Positions 30,126 through 43,100 of a stretch of DNA of 64,000 nucleotides are shown here, in pieces. The translations under genes and the position numbers were made by a program. Within the stretch, counting starts at the first letter, position 1; every line of letters starts with the position of its first letter. Origin of the DNA: Thraustochytrium sp. TN22 (Eukaryota > Sar > Bigyra > Thraustochytrida > Thraustochytriidae); assembly GCA_013306675.1 (NCBI GenBank), contig JABLUY010000007.1, positions 248,001-312,000 on the forward strand. The letters are read 5' to 3'. The notes under the pieces are model-generated. The model saw only the letters and a list, made by a program, of their open reading frames with translations. It did no database searches and had not been told where the DNA came from.

Positions 30126-32036
30126 TCAGCCTTGACCGTAGTCATCCTTGGTGTCATCGACGACGGGCCGCGTGGGCGGGAAACGCGCATCGAACTCCCT
30201 GTCGAGGTCCCTCAGAAAGGGAGGTCGGCGGTAAGCGCCTTCAAAGTTGAGGAAGAGGAAGTTGACCTCGGTGGACCTGGTACTTCTTGTGAAGCGGCCT
30301 TTGAACATGTTCGCGAAGTGCAGCGAGTAGGCATACTCGTGCTCCGACATCCACCTGCGGTCCTTGGGCGTGGATTCCTTGAGATGGTCTGTAAGCATTT
30401 GGTCCGGGAGACGGAGACGGCCCTGGCGGTCGACTGGCTGGACGTCACAGTTGGAATGCCTGTGCAGCTCGAGACCGTTCATGACGGGGGCAACCGCGAA
30501 GGACTTCGTCACAAAGCCTGGCGGGAACTGAAATTTGGATTCGATGGTGCGGCGGCCGAACTCTTGCGTGAGGCGATGATGGATGATCTCGGATTGCTCA
30601 AAGGTCGTGCTTTTATTGACATGCCATGTTTGCGTCGTGTGGTCCAGGGCCGCCACCGCACTGAGGCAAACCTGACAGATGGTCCGCACGCTATCGCGCG
30701 GAACAGGGTGCTTGGGTAACGGGAGCGCCCTATCGCTGTTTGTCGGGTCGGCCGCGCTAAAGTTTCCGCTGCGAATGCGATGCGTAAGGTAAGCACCGAG
30801 GTGGCTGCCACCCTTCCAGGTCGGGTCGCTCACGATGGGCAGCTCGTCCACGTCGAAGGCGCCGACGTAGGTGTCCTGCTGCTTGGCGTGGTGCAGCACG
30901 GCATTGAGGAAAGGTTGCTTGTAGCGCCCGATGCGAACACCGGGCCAGTTATCTTGACGCACGATGCTGACAAAGGCAGAGGCCACAAAGGGCGCCAGGG
31001 CGCGCGTGGCGTACTCAAAGGCAACGTCCCCGAGCGTGGCGATGTACACGTGGCTGGCTCCGATCCGCTCGTAGTAGGACACGGTCTCGTGCAGGTATCT
31101 GGTGCGCGAGCTGACTGCCTTTATGGCGACGCTGAAGCCGGTCTCGTTGTCCCCTGGCCGCACGCCCGGGTAGTACTCGGCCGGGTCGCTAAGGTTAAGC
31201 GGGCGCCGCGCCACGCTGCGCAGCACGCCCGCGGCACGCGCGCGCAGGTCAATCGTAAAGTGGCGCTCGCCCGGCAGGCCTACGCGAAGGTCATAGTGCT
31301 GGTCTGCCCATTGCTTGGCAAGGAGCTTTTGCAGAGCATGTGGGTCAAAGAAGTACCGTGTCATGCCCATGCGGTACCTAATATTGGCGTCGAGGAGCTC
31401 GAGTTTCTCCGAGCGCTGACTTGCGAGCTTGACGGGGCCCGCGCCCAGCACGATGCTCTCCGTCACTTCGCGCAGGTTTTCTGCAAGCCCTTCTGGAGGC
31501 CCAAACTCGTCGGGGGACGTCCATTCTAAGCTGACTTCGCGCTGCTTGATGTCATGAAATGGAAGTGATGGCAGGTTGAGCACCATGATGTAGCTAAATC
31601 TTGGCACGAGGATGGCGTCCAGAATGTACACCCTCTTCTCCGATGTCCAGTTCACCACGTTGGGCAGGTGAACCTCCGCCGACGACAAGGGTGGAAGCCG
31701 CGATGGCGAGGGCAGCACGACGTGCGAGGTCGAGGGCAGCACGACGTGCGAGGTCGTTGGATGGAGCTGGAGCGGGAGCGCGGCTTCTTCTTGGAGGCGC
31801 TCCTCCTCGTGGCCCTTGCCGAAGACACTCCCGGACGCCTGGCTGAGCGCGCCCAGCTCGAGGCCGCGCTCGGTCGCGGCCAGGAACGTGAGCAACACGA
31901 GCGCCAGCCCGAGCGCCCAGCGGGTCGACACGGACCTCCTACGCGTCGCGCTCAGGCTCTGCAACGCGCTCTGCGGGTGCTGCTGCGTCTTCGCGCCATC
32001 TCTCTTGGAGGCGATGCCGCTCTGCTCGCGCCCCAT
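30126..32036 (-). CDS. GT92-like glycosyltransferase, type II membrane protein
   Basis: 636 residues, start ATG 32036. A basic head precedes a single signal-anchor at about 39-57 (WALGLALVLLTFLAA), the normal build of Golgi glycosyltransferases. The catalytic part shows TRYLHETVSYYERIGASHVYI, then FDVDELPI near residue 391-398, where DVD is the expected metal/nucleotide-sugar DxD motif, and later SKFQFPPGFVTKSF. The pattern of an E-x-x-x-Y-x-x-x-G-x-x-H helix followed by a D-x-D-E strand fits GT92 (DUF23) and similar GT-A enzymes that extend N-glycans or surface polysaccharides. The stem repeats LPSTSHVVLPS. The sugar specificity cannot be told. The neighbouring surface glycoprotein is convergent and probably unrelated. 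Confidence 0.78.
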   Translation of the reverse strand: MGREQSGIASKRDGAKTQQHPQSALQSLSATRRRSVSTRWALGLALVLLTFLAATERGLELGALSQASGSVFGKGHEEERLQEEAALPLQLHPTTSHVVLPSTSHVVLPSPSRLPPLSSAEVHLPNVVNWTSEKRVYILDAILVPRFSYIMVLNLPSLPFHDIKQREVSLEWTSPDEFGPPEGLAENLREVTESIVLGAGPVKLASQRSEKLELLDANIRYRMGMTRYFFDPHALQKLLAKQWADQHYDLRVGLPGERHFTIDLRARAAGVLRSVARRPLNLSDPAEYYPGVRPGDNETGFSVAIKAVSSRTRYLHETVSYYERIGASHVYIATLGDVAFEYATRALAPFVASAFVSIVRQDNWPGVRIGRYKQPFLNAVLHHAKQQDTYVGAFDVDELPIVSDPTWKGGSHLGAYLTHRIRSGNFSAADPTNSDRALPLPKHPVPRDSVRTICQVCLSAVAALDHTTQTWHVNKSTTFEQSEIIHHRLTQEFGRRTIESKFQFPPGFVTKSFAVAPVMNGLELHRHSNCDVQPVDRQGRLRLPDQMLTDHLKESTPKDRRWMSEHEYAYSLHFANMFKGRFTRSTRSTEVNFLFLNFEGAYRRPPFLRDLDREFDARFPPTRPVVDDTKDDYGQG

Positions 32037-33126
32037 CGTCGCGCTGCGCTGCGCTGCGCCGCGCCCTCGCCAGCGCAGCCAGTTCGCCGGCGAGCGCCGG
32101 CGAGGACGAGCATCTGTTGGAGTTGTTCATTGTTGCCTGGTTCGCCCTGGCTGTTACTAAGAAAAATGTAAGTTAGCCACGTAGCCAGCTCAGCTGCCAG
32201 CTGCCAGCTGGCTGATGTTGTGCGCTCAGCTCGCACATGGGACTTCAAGTCGGCATAGTTTTGTCCCTTCGAAATTGCACCTCTTTTTGCGCGGCCTGGG
32301 TCGCCACGTGCCGCGCTACCAAAGGCCGCTTGATCGACATCATTTATCACCACTGCAGGACGGCTTGACGACAGCTAGCCGTCTTCGACTAGGCCTAGGC
32401 TAGCTTTAGTTGTTCTCCTTCACTCTCCTCCCTCCTCTTTTTGCTGCTCGCTCGGAACGCTGCTTCGACTACATCCTGACATCCTCGTTCCAGGAATGGA
32501 CGGCCGCGGTCACGGTCACGGTTCTAACAGTGAGCCTGCAATGATCCGCGCCAGCGAGGCCTCCCTCCACCGCAAATCCACAACCTGGTGACTCGTGGCC
32601 TCGTCGCTCGGCCTCGCCGGTGGGACGAGCCTGAGCCAGGTACTGGCCAACTTCCTTCCAAAGGCCAAGAGCTGGCGCTGCAACTTTGTCAGCGGCGCTC
32701 GACTCGACTGTTGAGGCGAGCCCAGACTCCAGCCAGCCAGCCAGTCACAGCCAGCCAGCCAGCCAACCAGAAGGGCGTAACAGCCCCATTGCAAGTCGCG
32801 CTCTTGCTGTCTCCCTGTCTTTCTGCTCTCTCTCTCTCTCTTGCATCTCTTGCACAACGCCAACCAGCCGCGCAGCCTGCCGCAGCCGCGCGCACGGCGG
32901 GCCAGCAAATCAAATCAAATCAGATCAAATCAGATCAGAGCGCATATTGGGAATCTGCGTGTCGCGCGGCGGCGCGAGGGCGCGCGGGGCAGGCGCGAGG
33001 GCGGGGTTGCGCGCGCGCGGCTTAGCCTGACGCGGCGGTGCGGCGGCGGGGGAGGAGCGAGCGAGCGAGCGAGCGAGCGAGCGACGAGCTAGTGGAGGAG
33101 CAGCGCCAGCAAGACAGACAGGGAGG
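32037..33126. promoter_or_regulatory. Divergent spacer of the GT92-like and LeuRS genes
   Basis: Holds CAGC/CCAG runs (32730-32765), a CT run (32826-32840), TCAAA/TCAGA repeats (32908-32937) and a GAGC tetranucleotide run (about 33056-33085) just before the LeuRS ATG. No gene is supported. Confidence 0.45.
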
Positions 33127-36100
33127 ATGAGCGCGGAGGCCGAGGCGGTGCCGCCGCCCACGGCGTTCCCGCGGCGCGACCGCATCCGCAAGCTGGAGGC
33201 GGAGATCCAGAAGCTGTGGGAGGATGCGCGGATCTTCGAGGCGGAGGTGAACCCGGGGCGCGAGAAGTACATGGTGACGTTTCCGTACCCGTACTGCAAC
33301 GCGCGCGCGCACCTGGGCCACGGGTTCACGCTGCTCAAGGCGGAGTTCATGGCCGGGTACAAGCAGACGCAGGGATTCAACGTGATGTGGGGCTTTGCGC
33401 TGCACGTGACCGGGTCGCCGATCCAGAGCGCGGCGTACAAGCTCAAGGCGGAGATGGAGCAGTACGGCGTGCCGGTGCGCGTGCCAGAGGAGGTGGAGGA
33501 GGACGGCGCCGATGAGAAGGAGAAGGAGGGCGAGGCGAAGGCTGGCGACGTGGGCAAGTTCAAGGCGAAGAAGACCAAGGCGGTGGCGAAGTCGGGCGGG
33601 CGGTCCAAGACGCAGTGGGAGATCCTGGTGATGTCGGGCGTGCCGGAGGAGGAGATCCCGAAGTTCGCGGACCCGCTCTACTGGCTGGACTACTTCCCGC
33701 GCCTGTATGAGGCGGACCTGAAGATGCTTGGTGTGCGCGTGGACTGGCGGCGATCGTTCATCACGACGTCGCGCAACCCGTTCTACGACCGCTTCATCCA
33801 GTGGCAGTTCCTGCGCCTTCGCGACGCGGGCAAGATTGACTTTGGTCGGCGGCCGACGGTGTTCTCGCCGATCGACAAGCAGGCGTGCGCGGACCACGAC
33901 CGCAGTAAGGGCGAGGGCGTGACGCCGCAGGAGTACATGCTGGTGAAGCTGCAGGTGCTCGAGGTGCCCGGCAGCGTGACGGAGCGCGTGCCGGCGCTGG
34001 CCGAGCCGGTGGCGCAGGGCCAGGTCTTCATGGTGGCGGCGACGCTGCGGCCGGAGACCATGTACGGTCAGACGAACTGCTTCGTGCTGCCGAGCGGCGA
34101 GTACGGCATTTACGAGTTCGACGTGCAGTACACGCCCAAATCGGCGGAGCGCGTGCGGCAGTTCCTCATCTGCTCGCCGCGGTCGGCGCGCAACATGTCG
34201 TACCAGGACTGCTTCGTGCCGTCGGACGCGCAGGGCCAGCTCAAGCAGGTGGGCACGGTGTCCGGGTCTGAGCTGGTGGGCGTGCCGGTCAAGGCGCCCA
34301 AGGCTTCGTACGAGCGCGTGTACACGCTGCCGCTGCTCTCCATCTCGATGAACAAGGGCACGGGCGTGGTGACCTCGGTGCCGTCGGACTCGGCGGACGA
34401 CTACGCGGCGCTGCGCGACTGGAAGACGGACGAGAAGCTGCGCGCCAAGTATGGCGTTACCGAGGAGATGGTTGCGCCCTTTGAGCTGGTGCCGGTGATC
34501 AACATCCCGGGCCTGGGCGACCGCGCCGCCGAGACCATGGTGCACAAGCTCAAGATCAAGTCGCAGAACGACGAGAAGAAGCTCAAGGAGGCCAAGGCCG
34601 AGACGTACAAGCGCGGCTTCTATGAGGGCATTATGATCGCCGGCAAGGACGACGGCGTCGAGGGCATGAAGGTTTGCGACGCCAAGGATGTGGTCAAGGC
34701 CAAGATGGTCGCCGATGGCGAGGCCATTATCTACTTTGAGCCCGAGAGCGAGGTGGTGAGCCGCTCGGGCGACGACTGCGTCGTGGCGCACCTGGACCAG
34801 TGGTTCATCACGTACGGCGAGGAGGAGTGGCGCGAGAAGGTCAAGGCCTACGTGAACGACCCGGCGCTCTTTGAGACCTTCACGCCGGCCACGCGCAAGG
34901 CCTTCATGGAGACGCTTGACTGGCTTGTCGAGTGGGCCTGCTCTCGCTCCTTCGGCCTCGGCACGCAGGTGCCCTGGGACCAGCAGTTTGTCATCGAGTC
35001 CCTCTCGGACTCCACCATCTACATGGCTTACTACACCATTTCGCATCTGCTCCAGGGCCGCAAGGACTCGGATGACTACACCGGCGACCATGGCAACGGC
35101 TCGCCGCTCGGCATCAAGCCGGACCAGCTCACGCCTGAGGTCTTTGACTTCATCTTCCTCGGCAAGTCGTACCCGGAGGGCTGCGGCATCGAGCAGGAGA
35201 AGCTCAACGTGCTCCGCGAGAGCTTTGAGTACTGGTACCCCATGGACCTTCGCGTCTCGGGCGCTGACCTCATCCGCAACCACCTCACCATGGCGCTCTA
35301 CACGCACGCGGCGATTTGGGCCGACGACAAGTCCAAGTGGCCCCAGGCTTACTACTGCAACGGTACGTTCAGCGACGAGAAGGCGAAGAAGGAGGCGAAG
35401 AAGAAGATGAGGAAGAACAAGGCAAAGGAGGAGGATGAGGTGGTGGTGGTCCCAAGGAGACGTAATTGGGGATGGAGATGGAGATGGAGAGAGGGGAACT
35501 GGGAGAAGGAGCGACGGCAAGGAAGAGGAAAACATGAGAAAGAGAACCGGACATCCATCCATCACAGGCTACGTCTTTAGCGCTCAGGCACGGTCCGGGA
35601 AGGAGGTGCATCTCGATGCGCTCTGTTCTTCCATTGGACGCAAAACGTGCATCGCGCGCTGGCCGGTATTCAATGCCAGACAGCGTTCGGTGGCTGGCGG
35701 GCGAACTTGCTGGGTTTTCCAGCGCCTCGTCTGTTCAGACCTGGGCGATGAGGGCACGCAGCGCTCGTCGCTGTGTCCTCACACCAAGTGGGGGTGGCCT
35801 CAGATCAACGCTTGAGCATCATAGTACCCGTTGCGGCGTGCGGTCCGCTTCGGGTCTCCATTCGCTCCTACAGATTGTTGGTGGAGGAGGCTTGCGGGAA
35901 AGGGAAAGGAGGGAACAGCGCGGTGTTGTTTGGAGGAAGTTGGTTGACGCGGCGGACGGGAGACAGGGCGCGGAGAGACACACTAACGAGGTCGCGTTCG
36001 CAACGAACACGTATGCAGGCTTCGTGATGGTGGACAACGAGAAGATGTCCAAGTCCAAGGGCAACTTCTTCACGATCGAGGAGTCGGTGGCCGGGCACCG

Positions 36101-37145
36101 CAGCTTCCAGCAGGACGACGGCAAGACGGTCCTGGTGGGCTGGACGGCCGACGCGACCCGCCTGGCGCTGGCGTCGGCTGGCGACTCCCTGGAGAACGCC
36201 AACTTCGAGTGCGAGACGGCGGACAAGTCGATCCTGCGCCTGACGACGGAGCTGGACTGGGCCGAGGAGGTGCTCTCGGAGAAGGCGCAGGGTGAGATGC
36301 GCGCACAGGAGGTAGCCGAGTACAACTTCTTTGAGCGCGCATTCAACGCGCAGATCGACCTGTCAGTGGAGGACTGCAAGGCGGCGTATGAGGCGATGCG
36401 GTACCGTGACGTGGTGCGGACGGCGTTCTACGACTTTATGAGCTTCCGCGACGCCTACCGCGACGCCTGTGTGCGTCAGAACATGCCGCTCAACCGCAAC
36501 CTGGTGCGCAAGTACTTTGAGGTGCAGTGCGTCATGATGGCACCCATTTGCCCGCACGTGTTCGAGAAGATCTGGCGCGACCTCCTGGGCCACAGCGACA
36601 GCTTCGTGGTGCGCGCGCTCTGGCCCACGGTGGAGAAGCCGGATGTTGCCTTCGTGCGCAGCGTCGCCTTTCTCAACGACACCGTGCGCCACGTGCGCAT
36701 GAACGCCGAGAAGGAAGTGAAGCAGCGCAAGAAGCGGAACGCCGCCAATGCCGACGAGCCCATCAAGCACGTGCGTCTCGTCATTACCAACGCGTACCCG
36801 GACTACGAGCAGGCTGCGGTCAAGTTCCTCCGCACCGTCTACGACTCGGAGACCCGCTCCTTCCCGGACGACGTCATGAAGCAGCTCAAGGACCACTGCA
36901 TGGCTGACGCCAGCCTCAAGAAGAACCTCAAGGACGTCATGAAGGCTGCGGCTCTCACCATGGAGTCTGCCAAGGAGCTCGGCGACAAGGCTCTTGACCT
37001 CGATGTCCCCTTTGACCAGCGCGCCATCCTTGAGGACAACCGCGACTACGTTACCTCTGCCATGCAGGTTGACTCCTTTGAGATTGTCGAGGCGGAGACT
37101 GCCGACAAGAACTGCCGCCCCACCCAGCCCAAGATCGAGTTCTAA
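33127..37145 (+). CDS. Cytosolic leucyl-tRNA synthetase (two exons)
   Basis: Charges tRNA-Leu with leucine (EC 6.1.1.4). Exons are 33127-35362 and 36019-37145; the 656-bp intron starts GTACGT and ends ATGCAG, and splicing restores YYCNG-FVMVDNEKMSKS, giving 1,120 residues, normal for the eukaryotic/archaeal-type enzyme. Seen: HIGH-class motif as HLGH at 62-65 after PYPYCNAR; the editing domain, including TLRPETMYGQTNC and MNKGTGVVTSVPSDSADDY; the signature SRSFGLGTQVPWD; KMSKS at 754-758; and a C-terminal anticodon-binding helical part ending in a eukaryote-type extension. A Lys/Glu-rich insertion sits at about 120-160. The upstream exon stays open for 72 codons into the intron, so unspliced RNA would give a truncated protein lacking KMSKS. 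Confidence 0.97.
35363..36018 (+). other. 656-bp intron of the leucyl-tRNA synthetase gene
   Basis: Donor GTACGT after the first base of a Gly codon, acceptor TATGCAG. Much longer than the other introns seen here (82 and 99 bp). It contains a GGAGAT run near 35470-35490 and no recognisable RNA or protein gene. Frames stay open at both ends (to 35580 from exon 1, and from 35616 into exon 2). Confidence 0.9.
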
Positions 37146-40100
37146 GAGCGAGACAAAAGCAAAATCATTTTCCTCGGATGTTTCCTCGGATGAACGAGCG
37201 CGAGCTGCAAGCGCAGTAGGTAGGCCAAAGCCGCACGCGCGCGCAGCCTCGCGGTGTCGCAATGGCAATGCACAGCCTGTTGTAAAGGCAACGCGCCGCC
37301 TCGTGGTGTCGCACTGGCAACGCGCAGCCTCGCGGTGTCGCACAGGCAACGCGCAGCCTCGCGGTGTCGCACTGGCAACGCGCAGCCTCGCGGTCACGCA
37401 ACCTCGCAGTCTTGCCACGCGCAGTCGCCACGCGCAGCCTCGCAATGCCATGACCATTGCCACGGCTTACGAAATCAAGCAGAATAAGAGAGCATCGACC
37501 AGAGAGCAACTTGAAGCGAGGAGGAATACAAGCTCTCTCTTGAGCTGAGATGATTCAAGCCTGCGCTCGAGCATTCGCTGAGTCAAGCATGCGCTCAAAC
37601 AACAGCTGGCACTGGCAGACACAAACGGCGTGCAAACAAGCTAGGCAACTTGCCACTGGCAGTGTGCCGTGATTGCTCGCTCGGTCGCTGGGGTCGCTCG
37701 CGAACGCCACGTGTCGTCGCCGCTTCGGCAGGATGAGCGCCGGAGCGCAAGCCGTCGCGGTAGTGAGAGCCTCGTTCAAGTTGCGCCAAAGTTGAGGATC
37801 GAGCTCGAGGTCAGGGCCAAATGAGAAGCCGTGCCACGGGTGGCATCGGCCTGGCACGCGCATCTGGCCGGCCTGCCGCTCGTGGCGGACCATGGCCGCC
37901 AAGATTGTCGACCGTGAGGGTTGCTCGAGCGGACCCTCACGGTCAAAGCGTCCGCCAGGCCGAAACCCCACTGCACTGCACGAAGCGCGTCGCCTGTGCA
38001 GTTTGGCCATGCGTTCTTGATTCTTCTTCTTGCTGAAGCACGTGCAGCCTCAGTGCAATGTCACTGTCCGTGTGTTTCACGCCAGCACTCAGGTAGCCAG
38101 ACGGCCAGCCAACCACGTATGTAAGCCAGGCTCCGGTGTGGGGCAGCGCGCACCAGCTAGGCCAAACTTTAGTTCGACTTGCCGCTTGTGGTCTGCTCCT
38201 TGTGCTTCGCACGTGCCTCGCACCTTGCTTCTTCCAGCCAGGCTTCGTCGTGGTGCAGGGGCCAATGCCGTCCAGCCTCGCACGCGCGAGAAGTATCGGA
38301 TCGTGTGCCTGCCAGTGCGGCCCTGCCTGCAGCAGTGCGCCCAGCGCGCCGCACGACGCGTGCTCGTGCTTGGCGCCAGTGCGCTCAGGCGACGTTGTCG
38401 GCAAGGTCGGAGTCCGGGACGCTGTCGCTTCGACGCGCTTGCCACTGAGCCGCGTCCTGTCCGAATCCAAGGTCCGCGTCGTGCTATGGCGACTCGGACA
38501 CTGGCCTCTTGCTGGCGCCCGCACGCGCCTGCTGTGTGCTATCTTGGCCAGGCGATGGCTCCAGGCTCAAGTGAGCTCGTGCGAGCTCCTCGCACCCCTG
38601 ACCGCTAATCTGGAGGCGGCCGGCCATGCTCTGCGCGCCGCGTACGCGCTCACACAGTCAGCTTACCAGCGCTCGAATGAGGCGGCTCGCTCCCGAAATC
38701 GCCGTGTCCCGCCACTGCAGCGTGTGAGCCTCTGCGAGGCCCCAAGCAAGGAGCCGCTCCAAGGAGCGGGCGGGCGCAAAGGCGACGTCCGCCCGCCGCA
38801 GGCTTGCGTTGATCGCCCCGGGCTGCTCTAAAAGACCACAAGCCGCCGCGACAGTCTTGGCAGGCAGGCAGCAGACAGGCAGGCAGGCAGGCAGGCAGGC
38901 AGGGCGCCGCGGCGCCGCGCACGGCCCGGCAGTGTTGATTGAAACAGGTGCACACTCTCGTGGCGCGCGTACCCTCGCTAGATGGGTGTCCGGCGGTGTC
39001 CGCCTTGTCCCACAGAGGCTCCGACGCTGTGGTATCACGCTCGAGCCACACACACTGCCTGAGGCTTCCAGCACCACCGCATCACCAGGCGCGTCCGAGT
39101 TTCTGGCAGGCTGCGTTCGTCCGCCGGCTGAAGCGGCGGAGGGCCTGCTGAGCAGCAGCTGCGCCGACAACGCAGCGTGACGCAGCGTACGGGCTCGATA
39201 CGGCTGAGAGCGAGCAACTAAGCAACTAAGCTAGCAAGCCGAGCCTGGGCCTGTTGATCCGCCCCTCGCACGGGCCCGGCTCGCACCGCGTACGGGCCTG
39301 CGGCTTCCGAGATTGAATTCTCCGCGTGAAAAGGGCCGCGGTTCCGCAGCGCGGAGGACTCTTGACTTCTTGGCACGCTGAGCCAGACAAGAAAAGGTAG
39401 TTGCCTGCCAGCTTGTTATTCTATGACATCGCCGTGACGGAGTGCCAGTGAGCTTCGGTCACGCCAGTCGTTTGGAGTGGCGCCGAGCGCGCCTGCCAAG
39501 AGCGCCTGCCAGCCAAGAGCGCCTGCCAAGAGCGACTGCCTAGCTGGAAGCAGGTGTCCTGCCTGTATTTCGTTTGCATCGCCGCCTTGCGCCGAGCCAG
39601 GGTTAGCCTGGCCACACTGGCACACTGCAACCGCCTAGCCGCGGCAGACAGGTCGGCGACGGTGCGTTTTGGTGTCGGCAAGGTGGCACTGGCAGTGTGG
39701 CACGGCAGGGTCAGCGCGGCGTGGCTGGCACCTGCGCAACCTACTAGGCCTACCTGCTCGCCGTGCTCGGAAATGACAGCCGTCAAACCCGAGGCCGCCT
39801 CTCGCACGGGCTACTACCGCTGCTGGGCCCGTGCGCCTCGCGAGAGCAGGTGTGTGGACTTGGACTCGGACGCGCAAGCTCGCTCGTCACCGTCACGGCC
39901 TGCCTTCGAGCTCGGGACTGCGCTGTGCGTGCTCACGCGACGCGGTGGCTTGTGGAGCGGATTTCCGATGCTGATACGGCCGGGGACGCACCAGCTGGCA
40001 GCCTGCCCCTCGAGCTGCAGCCTCTGACGTCGGTGTCGGCATCCGGCGGCACCCGCCACCAGCAACCAAGCAGCAGCTCCACGACGGAAGGGAAGGTGAG

Positions 40101-43100
40101 CAAGCCGGGGAGGTCTTGGTGCGGCGCGCGGAGCCCCCGGCGCCGGGCGGCGATGAGATCGACCGTCGAATACCGTCGAATTGATGTCCCGAGAGCCTGC
40201 CCGCCAGCCAGCAGTCTAGCTAGCGCTAGCTAGATAGGCAGGCGCTCGCTTCCGCACCCTTGAAAGAGTCTCATGAGAGCTCAAGAACGAGACTGCAGCG
40301 GAGCGTGGCCACGCCCTGCGCGGGCGGCCGCGAGAATCAAGAGCGGGGCAGCGATCAGGATCATGTGCACATCGACGGCGCGTGCTACCGGCATCGTGCC
40401 TCGTCGCGCGCAGTGCGCCGCGTTGCGCGCGCTGTGATGCGCTGCGATGTAGTTAGCCGCAGCTGCGTGCCAGCCCGCGGCCGGATCACGTGAGCTTGCG
40501 AGACTCGTGGCCAGTGACAGCTCGAGCTTCGCTCGCCGCGCGCAACGAGTCACGGCTCCGGTCTCAAGGCTCGCTTGGCGGGCCAGGCTAGGCCATGCCA
40601 TGCCATGCCATGCCATGCCAGGCCTGGCCAGGCAGGCGGGCGCTTGCGTGGCGTGCCGGGCGGCGGGCAGTTGACTCGCTCCAGATATCGATCGATCGAT
40701 CAGTCGATGGCACGCTGTAGCGCGCCAACGCCGGACGCGGTCGCCAAGGCGTTGCCAAGCTTCTAGCTAGCTGGCTAGCTTGTGGCTCGTGGCTACTAGC
40801 TCGCTTGCGAGAACTGGGAAGGGCAGGGAGGGGCGCGGCTTGCGAATTCTAGCGCTCCGCGGCCTGCGGGAGCGCCTCGTTGTCCACCGGCGCCCGCACT
40901 GTCGCCATGTCGGCGAGCCTCCAACTAGGAGCCGCGCCGCGCCGCGCTCCTTCCCAAGCTGCACGAGGCGCGGCGAGCGCCAGCCGTCTTGTTGCCTGGC
41001 AGGCCAGCGCGCGAATCCGGGCGAGCTCGCCTCGGCGCTGACCTGCCTGCCTGCCTGCCTGCCCGGCCTGGTGCCGTGCCAGTGGCGGCTGCCCGCCGGC
41101 GGGCCACTGCACTGCAGACGTGGCTGCGTGGCAGTCGACTGCGACTCGGACGCGGACCACGGCCCGGCGGGCGGCGTCGCAAGCCTGCCTGGCCGCCATT
41201 CGCTCCTGATTCGCGAGCGGACAGCGCCCCTGGCAGGCCTCGACTCGATCGCCTCGCGGCGCCCCGCCACGCCTCGCCCCGCCCCGCCTCGCCTCGCCTC
41301 GCAGCTGAGCGCGCATCGCACATGGTCGCAGGCAGACGCGGGCAGGCCCCGGCGGCAAGACGACAGAAGCTGGCTGCGGAGCTCTTGGGAGTGCCGGGCC
41401 GCCTGCAAGCTCCAGTTACCAAGCCCGGCCGTGGCGCAGGACAGAAGCGCAATAACAAACAACCCGGACCGAAGCAGACGCTCCGAGTCGCTCGCTCGCT
41501 CGCTTGCGCCGCGCCGGCAGACCGCAATCGCCGCTGCGCGAGCGGAGTCAATCTCGGGTGCGCTCTCGCAGCGCAGCGCGCTCGCAGCGCAGCGCTGTGG
41601 CGGCGCGGCCACGAGCACGGCTACGAGCACAAGTGCGGCCGGCACGCCTCGCGCAGCGCCTCGGCCCGCCCCGCCTCGCCTCGCCTCGCCTCGCCTCGAT
41701 CGCCTCGCCTCGATCGCCTCGCCTCGCCTCGCCTCGCGCCGCCTCGATCGCCTCGCCCGCCTCGCCCGCCTCGATCGCCTGGACCGCCTCGCCCAGCAGC
41801 TACTACCTGCGGAAGTCGCGCGATCCCAGAGCGACTCTAGATTGGCGCACTTTTCCGCGCGTCCTCGGCCCCTTCGAGCCAGGCGGCCAGGAGGCATCGC
41901 GCCACCGCCCCGCCCCGCCCCGCCCGCCGCGCCAGCGCAGCGCAGCCGCAGCAGCGGCAGACCCGGAGCGGCAGCGCGGCCTGCAGCGCGGCGCGGCGCG
42001 GCGCGGCTCGGCCCGGCCCAGCGCGCAGCGGCGGAGCGTGCGCGCCGGCCGGCCGCCGGAGAGGGCAGCGCACGGGTCAGAGGGTCCGTGCGGCCGCGCG
42101 CGATATTGCGCGGAGCGGCCTGGCAGGCAGGCAGGAGGCAGGCAGGCAGGCAGGAGCAGGAGCTGCGGTGGACCAGCGCCGCGCCGCGCGGAGCTGGGCC
42201 CGGCGGAGGGCGGCAGCCAGCCCGCGAGCGCACCAGCGTACGAGCTGCGAGCCGAGCCTCGCCGAGCCTCGGCCAGCCTCGGCCAGGCCGGAGCTGCGGT
42301 CCGGGCGCGGTCCGCGGGTCCGGCGGCGCTCCGATTGATCGTCCATCGATCAATTCATCGACCGGGATCAGGACTGCTTTGCTTTGTTTGTTTCCCTTTC
42401 TTCGCATCGCACTCTGCCGGAGTGGCGAGACGCTCGTGGAAGAACCTCGAGGAGCACCCGCACACCACGGAGGAGGCGGAGGCGCAGGAGCTGGAGCTGG
42501 GGCTGGAGCTGGAGCAGGAGACCGGCAAGCAGAGCAGAGCGAGACAGGGCGAAAGAAAAGTTGCCTCGAGAGCGGCGACAAAAGACCGAGGCACGGACGA
42601 CGGCGAGGAGTGGAAGAGGCAGGCTCGCGTTGGCCGCGACGCGAGGTGGGCGCCCGGCCCCGAAGAGCTGGGTGCGTGAGCACGACTAGCACGAGCCCGA
42701 GCGAACGGGCGGGCGGCCGGGCGGCCGGGCGGCCGGGCGGGGTCGCAGCAGCAGAGCAAGAGAGCAAGAGCGCGGGAGCAGCGCGAGAGCTGCAATCATC
42801 CGCGCGTGGCCAGGCACGCGCCGCGAAGTCGGGACGGCACGAGCGCCAGCTCAGGCATCGCATCGCGCGAGGCGACCGCTCGTGTGCCCGTCCTGCCTGC
42901 CTGCCTGCCTGTGCCTTGCCTTGCCTGCCTCCCGGGTATCGCGAGGGCCGCGCGGGACAATCGCGGGCAGATAGACGGCCCGAGCTGAGGCGCTCACGCG
43001 CTCAGAGGCTTCCTCGCCAGCCCAGCCGGGCACCGTCGCGACCGGAGGCCGTGAGTCAAGACTCAAGGGGCGGTCAAGAAAGGAGGCAGGCGAGCCGCAA

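Noticed and set aside
33022-35565. 847-codon minus-strand frame opposite LeuRS
   Set aside because: The + strand carries all LeuRS motifs; the minus frame is Leu/His/Arg-rich as expected for the complement of GC-rich coding DNA.
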